DNA of 64,000 bases, from contig NZ_JAAEEB010000007.1 in assembly GCF_013346935.1 (NCBI RefSeq), positions 1 to 64,000 on the forward strand, in the 5' to 3' direction. The DNA is from Lactobacillus melliventris. Its GTDB lineage: Bacteria > Bacillota > Bacilli > Lactobacillales > Lactobacillaceae. Positions within the stretch are counted from its first letter, which is position 1; every line of letters starts with the position of its first letter. Position numbers and translations under genes: made by a program. The notes beneath the pieces are model-generated. The model made no database searches. It saw only the letters and a program-made list of their open reading frames with translations, and was not told the DNA's origin. Of the stretch, positions 7,987 to 16,871 are shown piece by piece.

Positions 7987-10743
7987 TTATTTCTGATGGT
8001 AAAGGAGCCATTTTTTAATTTCATCAATTATCACTAATGGGATCGGCAAGCAGAACAGGAATAACCAGTCAACTGGCAATAATCTCGTCGTATTAAATAA
8101 TTGTTGCAATCCTGGAGTTACAGTTAAAGCCAAAAATAGCAGTATTTCAAAGATAATGCCATACCAGATATTGCGGTTACTAAAGATGCCTTTCTTGAAT
8201 AACGAAACTTTGTTTGTTCTACAATTCAAAACATTTGCAATCTGAGTAAAAATGATTGCTCCCAAGACCATTGTGGTTGCACGCATGTATACCGGGCCGT
8301 TAGCAGCTAAAGGTACGTGAGGCCAACCATTTTGGAAATTAACGAAGAAGTATGCTGCAATCGAAATAGCACTGGAAATGAGGCCGTACCATAAAAATGC
8401 TTTGATAATTACACTTCTATTAAGCAAGTGCTCATTGCGTTTACGTGGTGCCTGTTTCATAACATCCGGATCAACTGCTTCTCCACCAAGTCCTAATGCT
8501 GGCAACATATCCGTTCCCAAATCGACTGTCAAAATCTGCATAACCGTCATTGGCAAAGGAATCATCCCTCCTGAAAACAGGAATAAAATTGAAGGAAAGG
8601 CTTCCGGTACATTTGAAGTTAGGATATAAGTCAAAAACTTACGAATATTGCTATATACTGCCCGTCCTTCTTCAATTGCAGCTACAATTGAAGCAAAATT
8701 ATCATCGGTCAATATAATATTTGCAGCATCCTTTGCCACGTCTGTGCCAGTGAGACCCATTGCGATACCGATATCAGCTTGTTTCAGTGCAGGGGCATCA
8801 TTAACTCCATCACCGGTAGAGGCAACAATTTCACCGTTTTCCTGCAAGGTCTTAACAACCTTATATTTTTGCTCAGGAGCTACCCGGGCGAAAATCACTT
8901 CTCCTTTTAGCGCTTCTCGCAAATCTGCATCACTCATATCCTCGAGCTCATCACCAGATATGACCCGCGCCTTGTCTGAGGTCAAACCAATTTGGACAGC
9001 CACTGACTTAGCCGTTAGCTTAGAGTCACCGGTAACCATAATAATCTTAATCTTGGCTTGATGACACCGTTTAACAGCATTATAAATTTCAGGACGAGGA
9101 GGATCGCTCATCGTAGTCAAGCCGACGAATATCAAGTGCTGTTCAGCCGTTTCGATCGTTAACTTAGTAACGTCAGTATTTTCTTTTTCAACAATGCGGT
9201 AAGCCATTGCCATACTGCGGAAACCCTTGGCAGCATATTCAGCATTGTATTTTTCAGCACGCTTTTTATCATCTTCAGTCATAGAGCGAACCTTACCGTC
9301 AACTTGAATCTGATCACATTGCTTAATTACGTCACTGAAAGACCCCTTAGTAAAAATAATATACTGACTGTCATTCCAGCGATGAATAGTTGACATGCGT
9401 TTACGATTAGAGTCAAAAGGCAATTCACGTAAACGAGGATATTTAACCAGAACTTTCTGACGATCAAAGCCTGCTTTTTCAGCCATAATAATTAAACAAG
9501 CTTCAGTTGGGGTTCCCAAAATTTTGGGTTTACCCCCTTTGACTTTGCTGGGTTGAACCGCAGTATCATTATCTAAAGAAGCTATCTGCACCAGCTTATG
9601 CAAGTCAGGATTTTCTTCGTACCATAACTGCTTATTATACAGTTCAATTTGACCATTATTAACATAGCCATTACCCGTAACCGTATATTCATTTTGCGGC
9701 GTCCAAATGTAATGAATAGTCATCTGATTCTGAGTTAAAGTACCAGTTTTATCTGAACAAATAACTGTGGTTTCGCCTAAAGTTTCTACCGAATTCAATT
9801 CTTTAACTAAGGCATGCTTTTTAGCCATGCGCTTAACTCCTTGAGCTAAGCTTAAAGTAACAGTTGGAAGCAATCCTTCAGGAATAAAGGCAACAATCAT
9901 ACCTAACGCAAAGATAAAGGCCTTGGCAAAAGGATATTTGACGAAAAAGATTGCCGCAATTAAGAACAAAACACCAATTGAAACTGCAATTATTGATAAT
10001 TGTTTCGTCAGCCGATCTAATTCTTGAGTCAATGGGCTATCAACCTTATTTTGCTTTTGTGTCAGTTGCGCAATTTTACCAAATTCAGTATTCATCCCTG
10101 TGGCAAAAGCGATAGCACGAGCAGTACCAGATCCAACTGTTGTTCCAGAATAAACCAAGTCTGCTTCCGCATAACTGCCTTCACCTGGAGCGTATTCTGT
10201 AGTTTTTGATTCTGGCACAGATTCACCATTTAACGCACTTTGATCAACCTGCATAGAACTGGCAGTAATCAGCCTGGCATCAGCTGGAATGGCATTGCCG
10301 GCCTGAAGAATAAAAACATCTCCCGGAACCAGTTCTTTGGCATCAATCTGTGTTTTTTTACCATCACGGATTGCTTGAACATAAGTAGGCAACATATTAT
10401 TCAAAGCATCTGTCGCTCTTTTGGCAGCTCTTTCCTGCCAAAAACTGAACAATCCGTTAATGATATTGACCAGCCAAATAGCAATTCCTAATTCAAGCGT
10501 CCCACTAAACATGGCTACGGCACCTGAGATCCACAATAAAATTGCCATCATACTAATGAAATTTTTGAAGAAAGTTTTCCACTCGGATTCTTCCTCAGAT
10601 TTTTTAATTTCGTTACGACCATATTTTGCCAATCTTGCGGTTGCTTCTGCAGAAGTTAAACCTGCCGAAGATGAGTGAAGATTAGTATAAACTTCAGAAA
10701 TATCATTCTTAGCGTAAAGCTCTCGAATTTTATTTTCTTCCAT
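7987..10743 (-). CDS. Cation-transporting P-type (P2) ATPase
   Basis: The 918-residue pump has an N-terminal cation-ATPase domain, an actuator domain with TGES-like LNGES, the phosphorylation motif CSDKTGTLT (Asp near 328), the hinge TGDGVNDAP (near 640), and ten or so membrane helices. The M4 motif PEGLLPTVT, followed by ELNSVETLG, resembles the Na+,K+-ATPase-like branch (PEGLLATVT) more than bacterial Ca2+ pumps (PEGLP). Monovalent cation or Ca2+ export are both possible. I start at ATG 10743, ten bases after AGAGG; an in-frame ATG three codons earlier is too close to that site. It is monocistronic. Confidence 0.9.
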   Translation of the reverse strand: MEENKIRELYAKNDISEVYTNLHSSSAGLTSAEATARLAKYGRNEIKKSEEESEWKTFFKNFISMMAILLWISGAVAMFSGTLELGIAIWLVNIINGLFSFWQERAAKRATDALNNMLPTYVQAIRDGKKTQIDAKELVPGDVFILQAGNAIPADARLITASSMQVDQSALNGESVPESKTTEYAPGEGSYAEADLVYSGTTVGSGTARAIAFATGMNTEFGKIAQLTQKQNKVDSPLTQELDRLTKQLSIIAVSIGVLFLIAAIFFVKYPFAKAFIFALGMIVAFIPEGLLPTVTLSLAQGVKRMAKKHALVKELNSVETLGETTVICSDKTGTLTQNQMTIHYIWTPQNEYTVTGNGYVNNGQIELYNKQLWYEENPDLHKLVQIASLDNDTAVQPSKVKGGKPKILGTPTEACLIIMAEKAGFDRQKVLVKYPRLRELPFDSNRKRMSTIHRWNDSQYIIFTKGSFSDVIKQCDQIQVDGKVRSMTEDDKKRAEKYNAEYAAKGFRSMAMAYRIVEKENTDVTKLTIETAEQHLIFVGLTTMSDPPRPEIYNAVKRCHQAKIKIIMVTGDSKLTAKSVAVQIGLTSDKARVISGDELEDMSDADLREALKGEVIFARVAPEQKYKVVKTLQENGEIVASTGDGVNDAPALKQADIGIAMGLTGTDVAKDAANIILTDDNFASIVAAIEEGRAVYSNIRKFLTYILTSNVPEAFPSILFLFSGGMIPLPMTVMQILTVDLGTDMLPALGLGGEAVDPDVMKQAPRKRNEHLLNRSVIIKAFLWYGLISSAISIAAYFFVNFQNGWPHVPLAANGPVYMRATTMVLGAIIFTQIANVLNCRTNKVSLFKKGIFSNRNIWYGIIFEILLFLALTVTPGLQQLFNTTRLLPVDWLFLFCLPIPLVIIDEIKKWLLYHQK

Positions 10744-10908
10744 TTCCAACATACCTCTTGTTTAAATTTTTTGTTTTTATACTAATAAAACCGACACCAT
10801 ACTTTACCACTTTTTAAAATGATAAAGTCACTCAATATTTTTACAATTGCGTGTCATGCTATACTAATTATTGAGACAATTATAAATGAAATTGGAGGCT
10901 TTTCAAGC

Positions 10909-11943
10909 ATGAAATTATTAATTGGCGGATACACCAAAAAAAAGTCAACGGGAATTTATGAGCTGCCGCTTACTCCGGCTGCTAATGGCGTAGAAATGCA
11001 AATGGGACCAGCAAAAGAAGTAATCCAAGTTGGTGGACCTACTTATTTTGTTCAAGATGGCAACCTCATTTTTACAATTAACAATGCTGGAGAAAAAGGT
11101 GGAATCAGTTCTTTCGAGTTAGTTAATGGCAAATATTCAGAAAAGGACTCTTATTTAACCCCAGGTTCTTCGCCAGCCTATATTGGAATTAACCGCGAAA
11201 AAAAACTATTATACACTGCAAATTATCATACAGCTGTACTCAGTGTATTTTCGTATGATGATGAGGGTAAACTGACCTTTTTAGATTCCGTAACTCACAC
11301 GGCAGATACTCTTGGTCCCTGTCCAGAACAAGCTGATGGCCCTCATCCCCACTTTTTCGATCAAACACCACAAGGCAATTTAGTGAGTTGTGATCTGGGT
11401 AACGACAGTGTTGATTTTTACAGCTTCAAAAATAATAAGCTGAAGCACCTGGCTAAATATCAAAACGAGCCAGGTTTTGGAACACGCCATATTGTATTTA
11501 GTCCTGATGGTAATTATTTTTATGTTGTCGGTGAGCTTTCAAGTAAAATTAACTTAGTTAAGTTAGATGAAGCCCACTGGAATTTTAAAAATATTGCTAC
11601 TTATTCAACCATTCCTGATGATTTTTCTGACCACAACGGCGCAGCTGCCATAAAAATTAGCCATGATGGTAAATTTATTTACACTTCCAATCGCGGTCAT
11701 GATACCATCACTGTTTTTGCAGTTAATGATGATCATACCTTGCAACTACGTCAAAGAATTTCAACTTTTGGTGAATTTCCTCGTGATTTTAACTGGGACA
11801 AAGATGAAAAATATGTGGTAGCAACCAACCAAAATTCAGATAATGCCACTTTATATACACGAGATGCTGAAAATGGTTGTTTGACACCAGTTCAAAAAAA
11901 TATTTTTGTTCCCGAAGGTACTCGCGTACTTTTTAGTGAATAA
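10909..11943 (+). CDS. Lactonase family seven-bladed beta-propeller (6-phosphogluconolactonase type)
   Basis: The 344-residue protein belongs to the YkgB/Pgl propeller family (PF10282), which hydrolyses 6-phosphogluconolactone in the oxidative pentose phosphate pathway in some bacteria. Supporting motifs are MKLLIGGYTKK, HPHFFDQTPQGNLVSCDLG, SPDGNYFYVVGELSS, YTSNRGHDTITVF and FGEFPRDF. The start is ATG 10909 with GGAGG eight bases upstream; an open frame 30 codons longer carries no ribosome-binding site. It is divergent from the P-type ATPase and stands alone, ending at a strong terminator. The biochemical substrate is inferred from the family. Confidence 0.85.
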   Translation: MKLLIGGYTKKKSTGIYELPLTPAANGVEMQMGPAKEVIQVGGPTYFVQDGNLIFTINNAGEKGGISSFELVNGKYSEKDSYLTPGSSPAYIGINREKKLLYTANYHTAVLSVFSYDDEGKLTFLDSVTHTADTLGPCPEQADGPHPHFFDQTPQGNLVSCDLGNDSVDFYSFKNNKLKHLAKYQNEPGFGTRHIVFSPDGNYFYVVGELSSKINLVKLDEAHWNFKNIATYSTIPDDFSDHNGAAAIKISHDGKFIYTSNRGHDTITVFAVNDDHTLQLRQRISTFGEFPRDFNWDKDEKYVVATNQNSDNATLYTRDAENGCLTPVQKNIFVPEGTRVLFSE

Positions 11944-11960
11944 ATTTTGTAAAACAAATA

Positions 11961-11994
11961 AAAGAGTTGTCTAACGCAAGACAACTCTTTTATT
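11961..11994. terminator. Bidirectional terminator between lactonase and rluA
   Basis: AAAGAGTTGTC (11961-11971) pairs perfectly with GACAACTCTTT (11980-11990) around an 8-base loop, with A- and T-rich flanks. It lies between two convergent genes, 17 bases from each stop, and can serve both. Confidence 0.92.
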
Positions 11995-12008
11995 TCTCTA
12001 CAGATCTA

Positions 12009-12893
12009 TTAAAGGCTATGCCATAATTTTTGCATATCCGGTGCATCAGGTATTTCAATACTAGTATGCTGGTCTTTAGTAAATGGATCGGGAAAACCCA
12101 AATAAAAGCAATTGAGTGCCTGGCGCTTAAACTCATCATTAATGCCATATAGAGGATCACCAAATAAAGGATGACCCAAATATTGCATATGTATGCGAAT
12201 CTGGTGAGTTCGACCTGTATATAGGCGCAGTTCTACTAAACTGGCTCCGCTTTTTTGAGCAATCACTTTATAAGCAGTTTTAGCATTCTTGCCAGTGGAA
12301 TCAATGCTGCGCACAATTGAGGTCCCTTTGCGGCCAATAGGCTGATCTATCACTCCTATCAATTCTTCAGGAGCAAAATTGCCATGAACTATTGCATGAT
12401 ATTTTTTAATAAATTGAGTTTTATCGATCTGACTAAAACGAGCATGAGCAATAGCATTTTTCCCAACCAGAACCAATCCGGAAGTATCGCGATCGAGTCG
12501 CGTCACTATGTGCGGTTTAACGTCAACTTCTTCTTTACTGTTAAAATAACCTAAAACTTGGTTAACTAAAGCATCGTCATCATAACGAGATGGAATTGAC
12601 AAAATGCCAGCTGGTTTATTCACCACCAAATAATTTTCAGTTTCCCGTATGACTGCTAGCGGCTTCTTTGAGGGGACTAGCCAGGGATTGGTCTTCTCTT
12701 TTCCCGGAATAAAGATTACTTCATCCCCTTGATGCAACAGGTAGTTGGTGAAACGCCTTCTATGATTTACTAAAAGCATCCCACCGGAATTTTTAGCATT
12801 ATTCACTGCTCTTTTTGAAAAACCGCTTCGCAGTAAAAAAGCTCCTAATTTCTTGGGAACTTTGTCTTGTACAATTACTTTAAATAGTGTCAT
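12009..12893 (-). CDS. RluA-family pseudouridine synthase
   Basis: The 294-residue enzyme isomerises uridine to pseudouridine in rRNA or tRNA. It has an S4-like N-terminus and the catalytic loop VTRLDRDTSGLVLVGK containing the essential Asp, then GRTHQIRIHMQYLGHPLFGD typical of RluA/C/D. The start is ATG 12893 with TTGGAGA upstream. This overlaps the last 14 bases of nadK in another frame; a much longer open frame further upstream is only the nadK shadow. It is the third gene of relQ-nadK-rluA, a layout conserved in Firmicutes. The target uridine is not predictable. Confidence 0.92.
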   Translation of the reverse strand: MTLFKVIVQDKVPKKLGAFLLRSGFSKRAVNNAKNSGGMLLVNHRRRFTNYLLHQGDEVIFIPGKEKTNPWLVPSKKPLAVIRETENYLVVNKPAGILSIPSRYDDDALVNQVLGYFNSKEEVDVKPHIVTRLDRDTSGLVLVGKNAIAHARFSQIDKTQFIKKYHAIVHGNFAPEELIGVIDQPIGRKGTSIVRSIDSTGKNAKTAYKVIAQKSGASLVELRLYTGRTHQIRIHMQYLGHPLFGDPLYGINDEFKRQALNCFYLGFPDPFTKDQHTSIEIPDAPDMQKLWHSL

Positions 12894-13686
12894 CTTTATC
12901 TCCAATAAAGGCGCTCTGAACACGAGACCAAAAATGAGTATGCCCAAAGCGATCAAAATGAATTTCCTTACTAGAAATACGATACTCAATTTGTTTAGCA
13001 TTGCGGACATTAATGCGGTGACCATCAACAGTCAAAACGCAGTGATCAGCATTTGGTATGATAGTAATCCATTGCTCTGGTGCCAGCACTATTGGCGAAG
13101 ATAGTGATCTGAAAATTCGGTTATTAATTGAGGCAATTTCTGCCATTTGCAAGGCTTTAAGTCTTGGGTGAATCACTGCACCACCAAGTGATTTATTATA
13201 ACCGGTTGAACCAGTAGGAGTTGATATACATAAGCCATCTCCCCGAAAATTTTCAAACAATTGATCATCAATATAGACTTTTGCTTCTAATGTATGCGAT
13301 ACCCGTTTGACTGCAGATTCATTTAAGGCCAAAAAATGTTTCTTTTCATTCGCTTCGGTTAAAAGTTCTACTTCTAAAAGCGGATAATTGGCAGATTCTG
13401 GCTCTCTTAAAAGTAATGCATCTACCATTTTATCAACTTCTGGACCACGCCAATCAGTGTAAAAACCTAAGTGCCCAGTGTGGATACCAATAAAGCGAAT
13501 AGAACTGATCTGGTTTTCATAACGGTGAAAAGCATTGATTAAAGTACCATCGCCTCCGACAGTAATGACAACATCGGGGTATTTAGCATCAAAAACAACG
13601 CCTGCTTTAGCTTCCAACAGTTTTCGCAAGTGCGCCACAACTTTTAGCGTTTCGGGATTGGTGTTATGGGCAATTGTAATTCTCAT
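12880..13686 (-). CDS. nadK: NAD kinase
   Basis: This 268-residue cytoplasmic enzyme phosphorylates NAD to NADP. The GGDGT motif (TVGGDGTLINAFH, about residues 43-55) and the substrate loop STPTGSTGYNKSLGG are both intact. Its ATG at 13686 overlaps the relQ stop as TAATG, and AAGGA lies just upstream, so translation should be coupled to relQ. The 3' end overlaps the start of the rluA-type gene. Coupling an NADP-producing enzyme to an alarmone synthetase is a standing feature of Firmicutes. Confidence 0.96.
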   Translation of the reverse strand: MRITIAHNTNPETLKVVAHLRKLLEAKAGVVFDAKYPDVVITVGGDGTLINAFHRYENQISSIRFIGIHTGHLGFYTDWRGPEVDKMVDALLLREPESANYPLLEVELLTEANEKKHFLALNESAVKRVSHTLEAKVYIDDQLFENFRGDGLCISTPTGSTGYNKSLGGAVIHPRLKALQMAEIASINNRIFRSLSSPIVLAPEQWITIIPNADHCVLTVDGHRINVRNAKQIEYRISSKEIHFDRFGHTHFWSRVQSAFIGDKDDTI

Positions 13687-14315
13687 TATTTTTCCTTACC
13701 CTTGTTTTTGGTAAAAACCTTTTGAGCTTCCTGCACTTCATCTTTTATTAAAGACATTTCTTCATCAAGTTTATATGCTGTTTCTGCAGTGGATTTTAGT
13801 CTTTGGGAAATATCTTTTGGATAAGAACCTTGATATTTATAATTAAGAGTGTGTTCAACAGTAGCCCAAAAGTTCATAGCTAAAGTTCTGATTTGAATTT
13901 CAGCCAGCAACTTTTTGGGACCATTTGGCAAATAAACAGTGTAAGAAATAACCATATGATAGGAGCGATAGCCTGAAGGTTTGGCGTTTTTAACATAATC
14001 ACGTTCTTCAATGACTTCCATATCATCACGTGTATGTATTAAGTCTACCACCTTATAAATATCATCGACAAATTGACATACTATCCTAATACCTGCAATG
14101 TCCTGCATATCGGTTTCAATTACATCAAAACTGATTACACGCCTTTGCATTTTTTCTTTAATTGAGTCGACAGTTTTAACCCTGCCAACTACAAATTCTA
14201 TCGGGGAATGTTCCCCTTTCGTTAAAAAACTTTGTCTTAAAGAACGAAATTTCACTTTCAATTCTCGGACGGCCTCTTCATAAGGCCATAAAAAATTATC
14301 CCAATCATTATTCAT
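13686..14315 (-). CDS. relQ: Small alarmone synthetase RelQ (GTP pyrophosphokinase)
   Basis: The 209-residue protein makes (p)ppGpp from ATP and GDP or GTP. It carries only the synthetase domain, without hydrolase, TGS or ACT domains, as expected for SAS1/RelQ. Recognisable segments are DMQDIAGIRIVCQFVDDIYK, SGYRSYHMVISY and AEIQIRTLAMNFWATVEHTL. It leads the relQ-nadK-rluA operon. The divergently placed yjbK homologue is a typical neighbour (yjbK-yjbM in Bacillus). Confidence 0.95.
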   Translation of the reverse strand: MNNDWDNFLWPYEEAVRELKVKFRSLRQSFLTKGEHSPIEFVVGRVKTVDSIKEKMQRRVISFDVIETDMQDIAGIRIVCQFVDDIYKVVDLIHTRDDMEVIEERDYVKNAKPSGYRSYHMVISYTVYLPNGPKKLLAEIQIRTLAMNFWATVEHTLNYKYQGSYPKDISQRLKSTAETAYKLDEEMSLIKDEVQEAQKVFTKNKGKEK

Positions 14316-14653
14316 AGAAATAACCCTTTCTCAAACAGCATATCCATTTTAACATAAATTATATGATAGCAATTTCATATGGCTAATAGCTTTAATAAAA
14401 GAAGCCGTTTTTTTCTATACAGCATATATAATCCCTTATTTGATACAGTTTTTTCTTGCATATTAAAGCTTTTAAGATTATGATAAATTTATTAATTTCA
14501 GTATAGCCTATACTTTGATAGTTTTGTTTTCTATTTTATATTTAAGCAGAAACAGCAATTTTGACAATATGTCAATAAAAAAACTATACTTTCTTAATTA
14601 GTAGCATGGAATAAAAAGTAAATTCTATCACTGAAATTGGATGGGGAATTATT
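14316..14653. other. Divergent promoter region between relQ and yjbK
   Basis: This 338-base gap is very AT-rich and holds no gene. A clear promoter toward yjbK is listed separately. Toward relQ, a catataattta stretch near 14355 could be a -10 box, but no convincing -35 box pairs with it. Confidence 0.5.
14561..14590 (+). promoter_or_regulatory. Promoter of yjbK, with an inverted repeat on the -35 box
   Basis: TTGACA (14561-14566) and TATACT (14585-14590) are 18 bases apart, 64 bases before the yjbK start. The -35 box is part of TTGACaatatGTCAA (14561-14575), a perfect 5-bp inverted repeat that could be a repressor site. The repeat is seen directly; any regulator is unknown. Confidence 0.65.
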
Positions 14654-15277
14654 ATGTCGAAGAATAATGAAATTGAAGCAAAAATTATCCTGCCAAAGAC
14701 AATCTATCACAAACTTTGCCAGGATTTTGCTGCAAAAAGCTGTTTTAAACAGGAAAATTATTATTTTGATACCAAAGATGGTTTGCTAAAGCAAAATCAT
14801 ATCAGTTGTCGCATTCGTCTTTTTGCTGATCATGCAGAGCAAACACTCAAAGTTCCCAATAATGATCCCGTGCAGCAACAGTTTCATGAAGCAATAGAAA
14901 TTAATGACGAACTAAAACTAGCTGAAGCTAAAGCAATGGTTAAAAATGGCAGCAAAAATTTGCCAATTTCTTTTAAATATAGCGTAGGAGACTATCTGAA
15001 CAAGCGCTTTTCAGACCACCTAATACTAAACTTGCAAACTTTTAGTAAAACTAAGCGCATTTTAGCAAATGGTCCTGAAAATTGTGAATTAACATTTGAT
15101 GATAGTACCTATCCTGACAACTATGAGGACTTTGAAATAGAGATTGAAAATCCTCATCCCCAATTAATTGCCCAAGTTCTGTTAGACTTAAAAAAGAAAT
15201 ATCATTTTACGCAAAATTCTGCTAATACAAATCAAGCAAAAATTGCACGCGCTTACAAGCATCGTGATAAAATATAG
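14654..15277 (+). CDS. yjbK: CYTH-domain protein (YjbK-like)
   Basis: The 207-residue protein begins with the CYTH signature ExExK (NNEIEAKIIL) and has alternating charged strands such as ISCRIRLF, HEAIEI and YEDFEIEIENPH. These line the tunnel that binds triphosphate and metal ions in this superfamily, which includes triphosphatases and thiamine triphosphatase. Its substrate is unknown. It neighbours relQ as in Bacillus, so a link to nucleotide or polyphosphate metabolism is plausible but inferred. GGATGGGGA precedes the ATG. Confidence 0.87.
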   Translation: MSKNNEIEAKIILPKTIYHKLCQDFAAKSCFKQENYYFDTKDGLLKQNHISCRIRLFADHAEQTLKVPNNDPVQQQFHEAIEINDELKLAEAKAMVKNGSKNLPISFKYSVGDYLNKRFSDHLILNLQTFSKTKRILANGPENCELTFDDSTYPDNYEDFEIEIENPHPQLIAQVLLDLKKKYHFTQNSANTNQAKIARAYKHRDKI

Positions 15278-15348
15278 TCTAATGAGTAAATTTCTAAAAA
15301 GGATAGATAATTAGATTTACAAATAATCAGTATTGGAGGAGTCTGATC

Positions 15349-15969
15349 ATGTTCGAAATTTTTCTCTTTGTCAATCCCGTTGGCATTTACTGCTATAACA
15401 CAGAAGTTTTAATTCAAGATGCAATCGCTGAGCTTAATATCAACTCTTCTTTTAACTTCGTTCCTATCATAAATACAAAAGTTATAAAAGAAGATATTAT
15501 CAGAAGAAAAAAGAGCGGCCAAAGAATACTAGATATCCCGCAGTACACAATCGCTTCATTTCAAGCTTTACGCAATTACCATGCAATTAAGTTCGAATAT
15601 GGCAACAAAAAGGCTCGAGCCTATCTAGTTGCTTTACAACAAGCTATCAGCGGTGATTTTAATAAATATTCTGAACAATTACCGCGAAAAATTGCTCAAG
15701 ATTTAAATTTAAATTTTGATCGTATTACCGATCGCAGGATTGCTCCTTATGTAGATAATTCCATTCGCCAAGATAAGGAACTTGCCCATCAGTTTAATGT
15801 CTGTAACATTCCTACAACTATTATTTTTAATGAAAGCGGCAATTACAGTGGCGTAATGCTTGAAGGAATTTTGGCTCATGATAAGTTGATTCGACTTTTT
15901 AAAAATACTGGTTGTATTACCAGGGAAGACAAAGATTATTATCCTGCTAGGCACTTACGCCTGATCTAA
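15349..15969 (+). CDS. spxH: SpxH/YjbH-type ClpXP adaptor (DsbA-like)
   Basis: The 206-residue protein has a DsbA/thioredoxin-like fold, with the start FLFVNPVGIYCYNTE and CNIPTTIIFNESGNYSG near the cis-Pro strand. YjbH/SpxH proteins bind the redox regulator Spx and hand it to ClpXP for degradation. In Bacillus the N-terminal motif is a Cys pair with two residues between. Here only the second Cys (C15) remains, with Gly at the first position. GGAGGAG precedes the ATG. Its last 15 bases overlap the convergent coiA. Finding spx, mecA and spxH within 3 kb supports the role. Confidence 0.85.
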   Translation: MFEIFLFVNPVGIYCYNTEVLIQDAIAELNINSSFNFVPIINTKVIKEDIIRRKKSGQRILDIPQYTIASFQALRNYHAIKFEYGNKKARAYLVALQQAISGDFNKYSEQLPRKIAQDLNLNFDRITDRRIAPYVDNSIRQDKELAHQFNVCNIPTTIIFNESGNYSGVMLEGILAHDKLIRLFKNTGCITREDKDYYPARHLRLI

Positions 15970-16797
15970 AAACTTACTTGCATTATCTGGCGAATTAATT
16001 TTACGAAAATTGCTAAATACCCAAGGCGGCAAATCATCAATGGTTTGCCGTCTTTTATATAAGTTATTTGCAATCTTCATGCCATTAAGACTTTTTTGCA
16101 TAAGCTGCATTTTTAGATATTGTTTTTGCTTGGCCGAATCAATATGGTATTTCCGTAAAGCTGGCCTAAAGTGCCACAGTTTTTTTAGTCCCTTGGCATT
16201 TATAGTAAAATTCTGTTTCTGCCAATGAATTTTATTAGTCAGCGGCTCAAGCAAAACGTTATATTTCAAACTGATAACTAGCTTATCAGGATTAATTTCC
16301 AAATAATAATCATGCCAAGGTTTATTCCTTCGAAAAAAGATAAGTTGCGATTTTTTGATGTATTGTCCTAAAAAATGTCTCTTTCCCACTATCCAGATAT
16401 CTTTCACGCCTATTTGCCGATATAAAAGATGACGATGACGAAATTCAGATTTGTTGAGCGGAGCACATTGAATTTCAAATGCTAAATTTGGGCTTGCTAA
16501 GATATCAGCGCGTAATTGACCATTAGCTAATTGAACTTCCATCTGTGCGTTAAAATGGGCTGCTCTTAAAGCTGTGGTCAATAAGCTTTTACTTTGTGCA
16601 TGCTCTTTATTTTCTCCACTTAAATTAACTTCACTTGGTATATGCTTAAAATAAGGTGTTTTACTATTATTTATCAGCTGGACTTCTCGATAACACTGAG
16701 GACAAAAATATTGCCTTTTTATATTCTTTTCATTTTCACTTATCCGAGCTTCTGCTACAGCTAAAACTAAAACATTATTCAACAATGCCGCGTACAT
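15955..16797 (-). CDS. coiA: Competence protein CoiA-like nuclease
   Basis: The 280-residue protein has a putative zinc site (YFCPQCYREVQL, near residue 35), HIPSEVNLSGENKEHAQSK, and a PD-(D/E)xK-type core at RADILASPNLAFEIQCAPL with RHRHLLYRQIGVKDIWIVG. CoiA is required for processing incoming DNA in streptococcal transformation, and homologues persist in lactobacilli not known to transform. I use ATG 16797, eight bases after AGGTGA; GTG and ATG codons up to three codons earlier overlap that site. It shares its 3' end with spxH and follows mecA after a terminator. Confidence 0.88.
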   Translation of the reverse strand: MYAALLNNVLVLAVAEARISENEKNIKRQYFCPQCYREVQLINNSKTPYFKHIPSEVNLSGENKEHAQSKSLLTTALRAAHFNAQMEVQLANGQLRADILASPNLAFEIQCAPLNKSEFRHRHLLYRQIGVKDIWIVGKRHFLGQYIKKSQLIFFRRNKPWHDYYLEINPDKLVISLKYNVLLEPLTNKIHWQKQNFTINAKGLKKLWHFRPALRKYHIDSAKQKQYLKMQLMQKSLNGMKIANNLYKRRQTIDDLPPWVFSNFRKINSPDNASKFLDQA

Positions 16798-16822
16798 AAT
16801 CATCACCTAATAATAAGTACGC

Positions 16823-16857
16823 AAAAGGGGCAGGATTTTACCTGCCCCCTTTTATTT
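16823..16857 (-). terminator. Terminator downstream of mecA
   Basis: A GC-rich hairpin (AAAAGGGGCAGG, loop ATTTTA, then CCTGCCCC plus one bulged C and TTTT) lies 15 bases past the mecA stop. It stands just upstream of coiA, so it probably limits read-through from mecA. Confidence 0.88.
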
Positions 16858-16871
16858 TGCTATCTGGCATT

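Noticed and set aside
8648-9061. A 137-codon plus-strand frame opposite the P-type ATPase
   Set aside because: It mirrors the conserved ATPase hinge region, which explains its length; no start signal.
12894-13028. N-terminal extension of the RluA-type enzyme
   Set aside because: The extra 45 codons are a shadow of nadK; ATG 12893 has a good ribosome-binding site.
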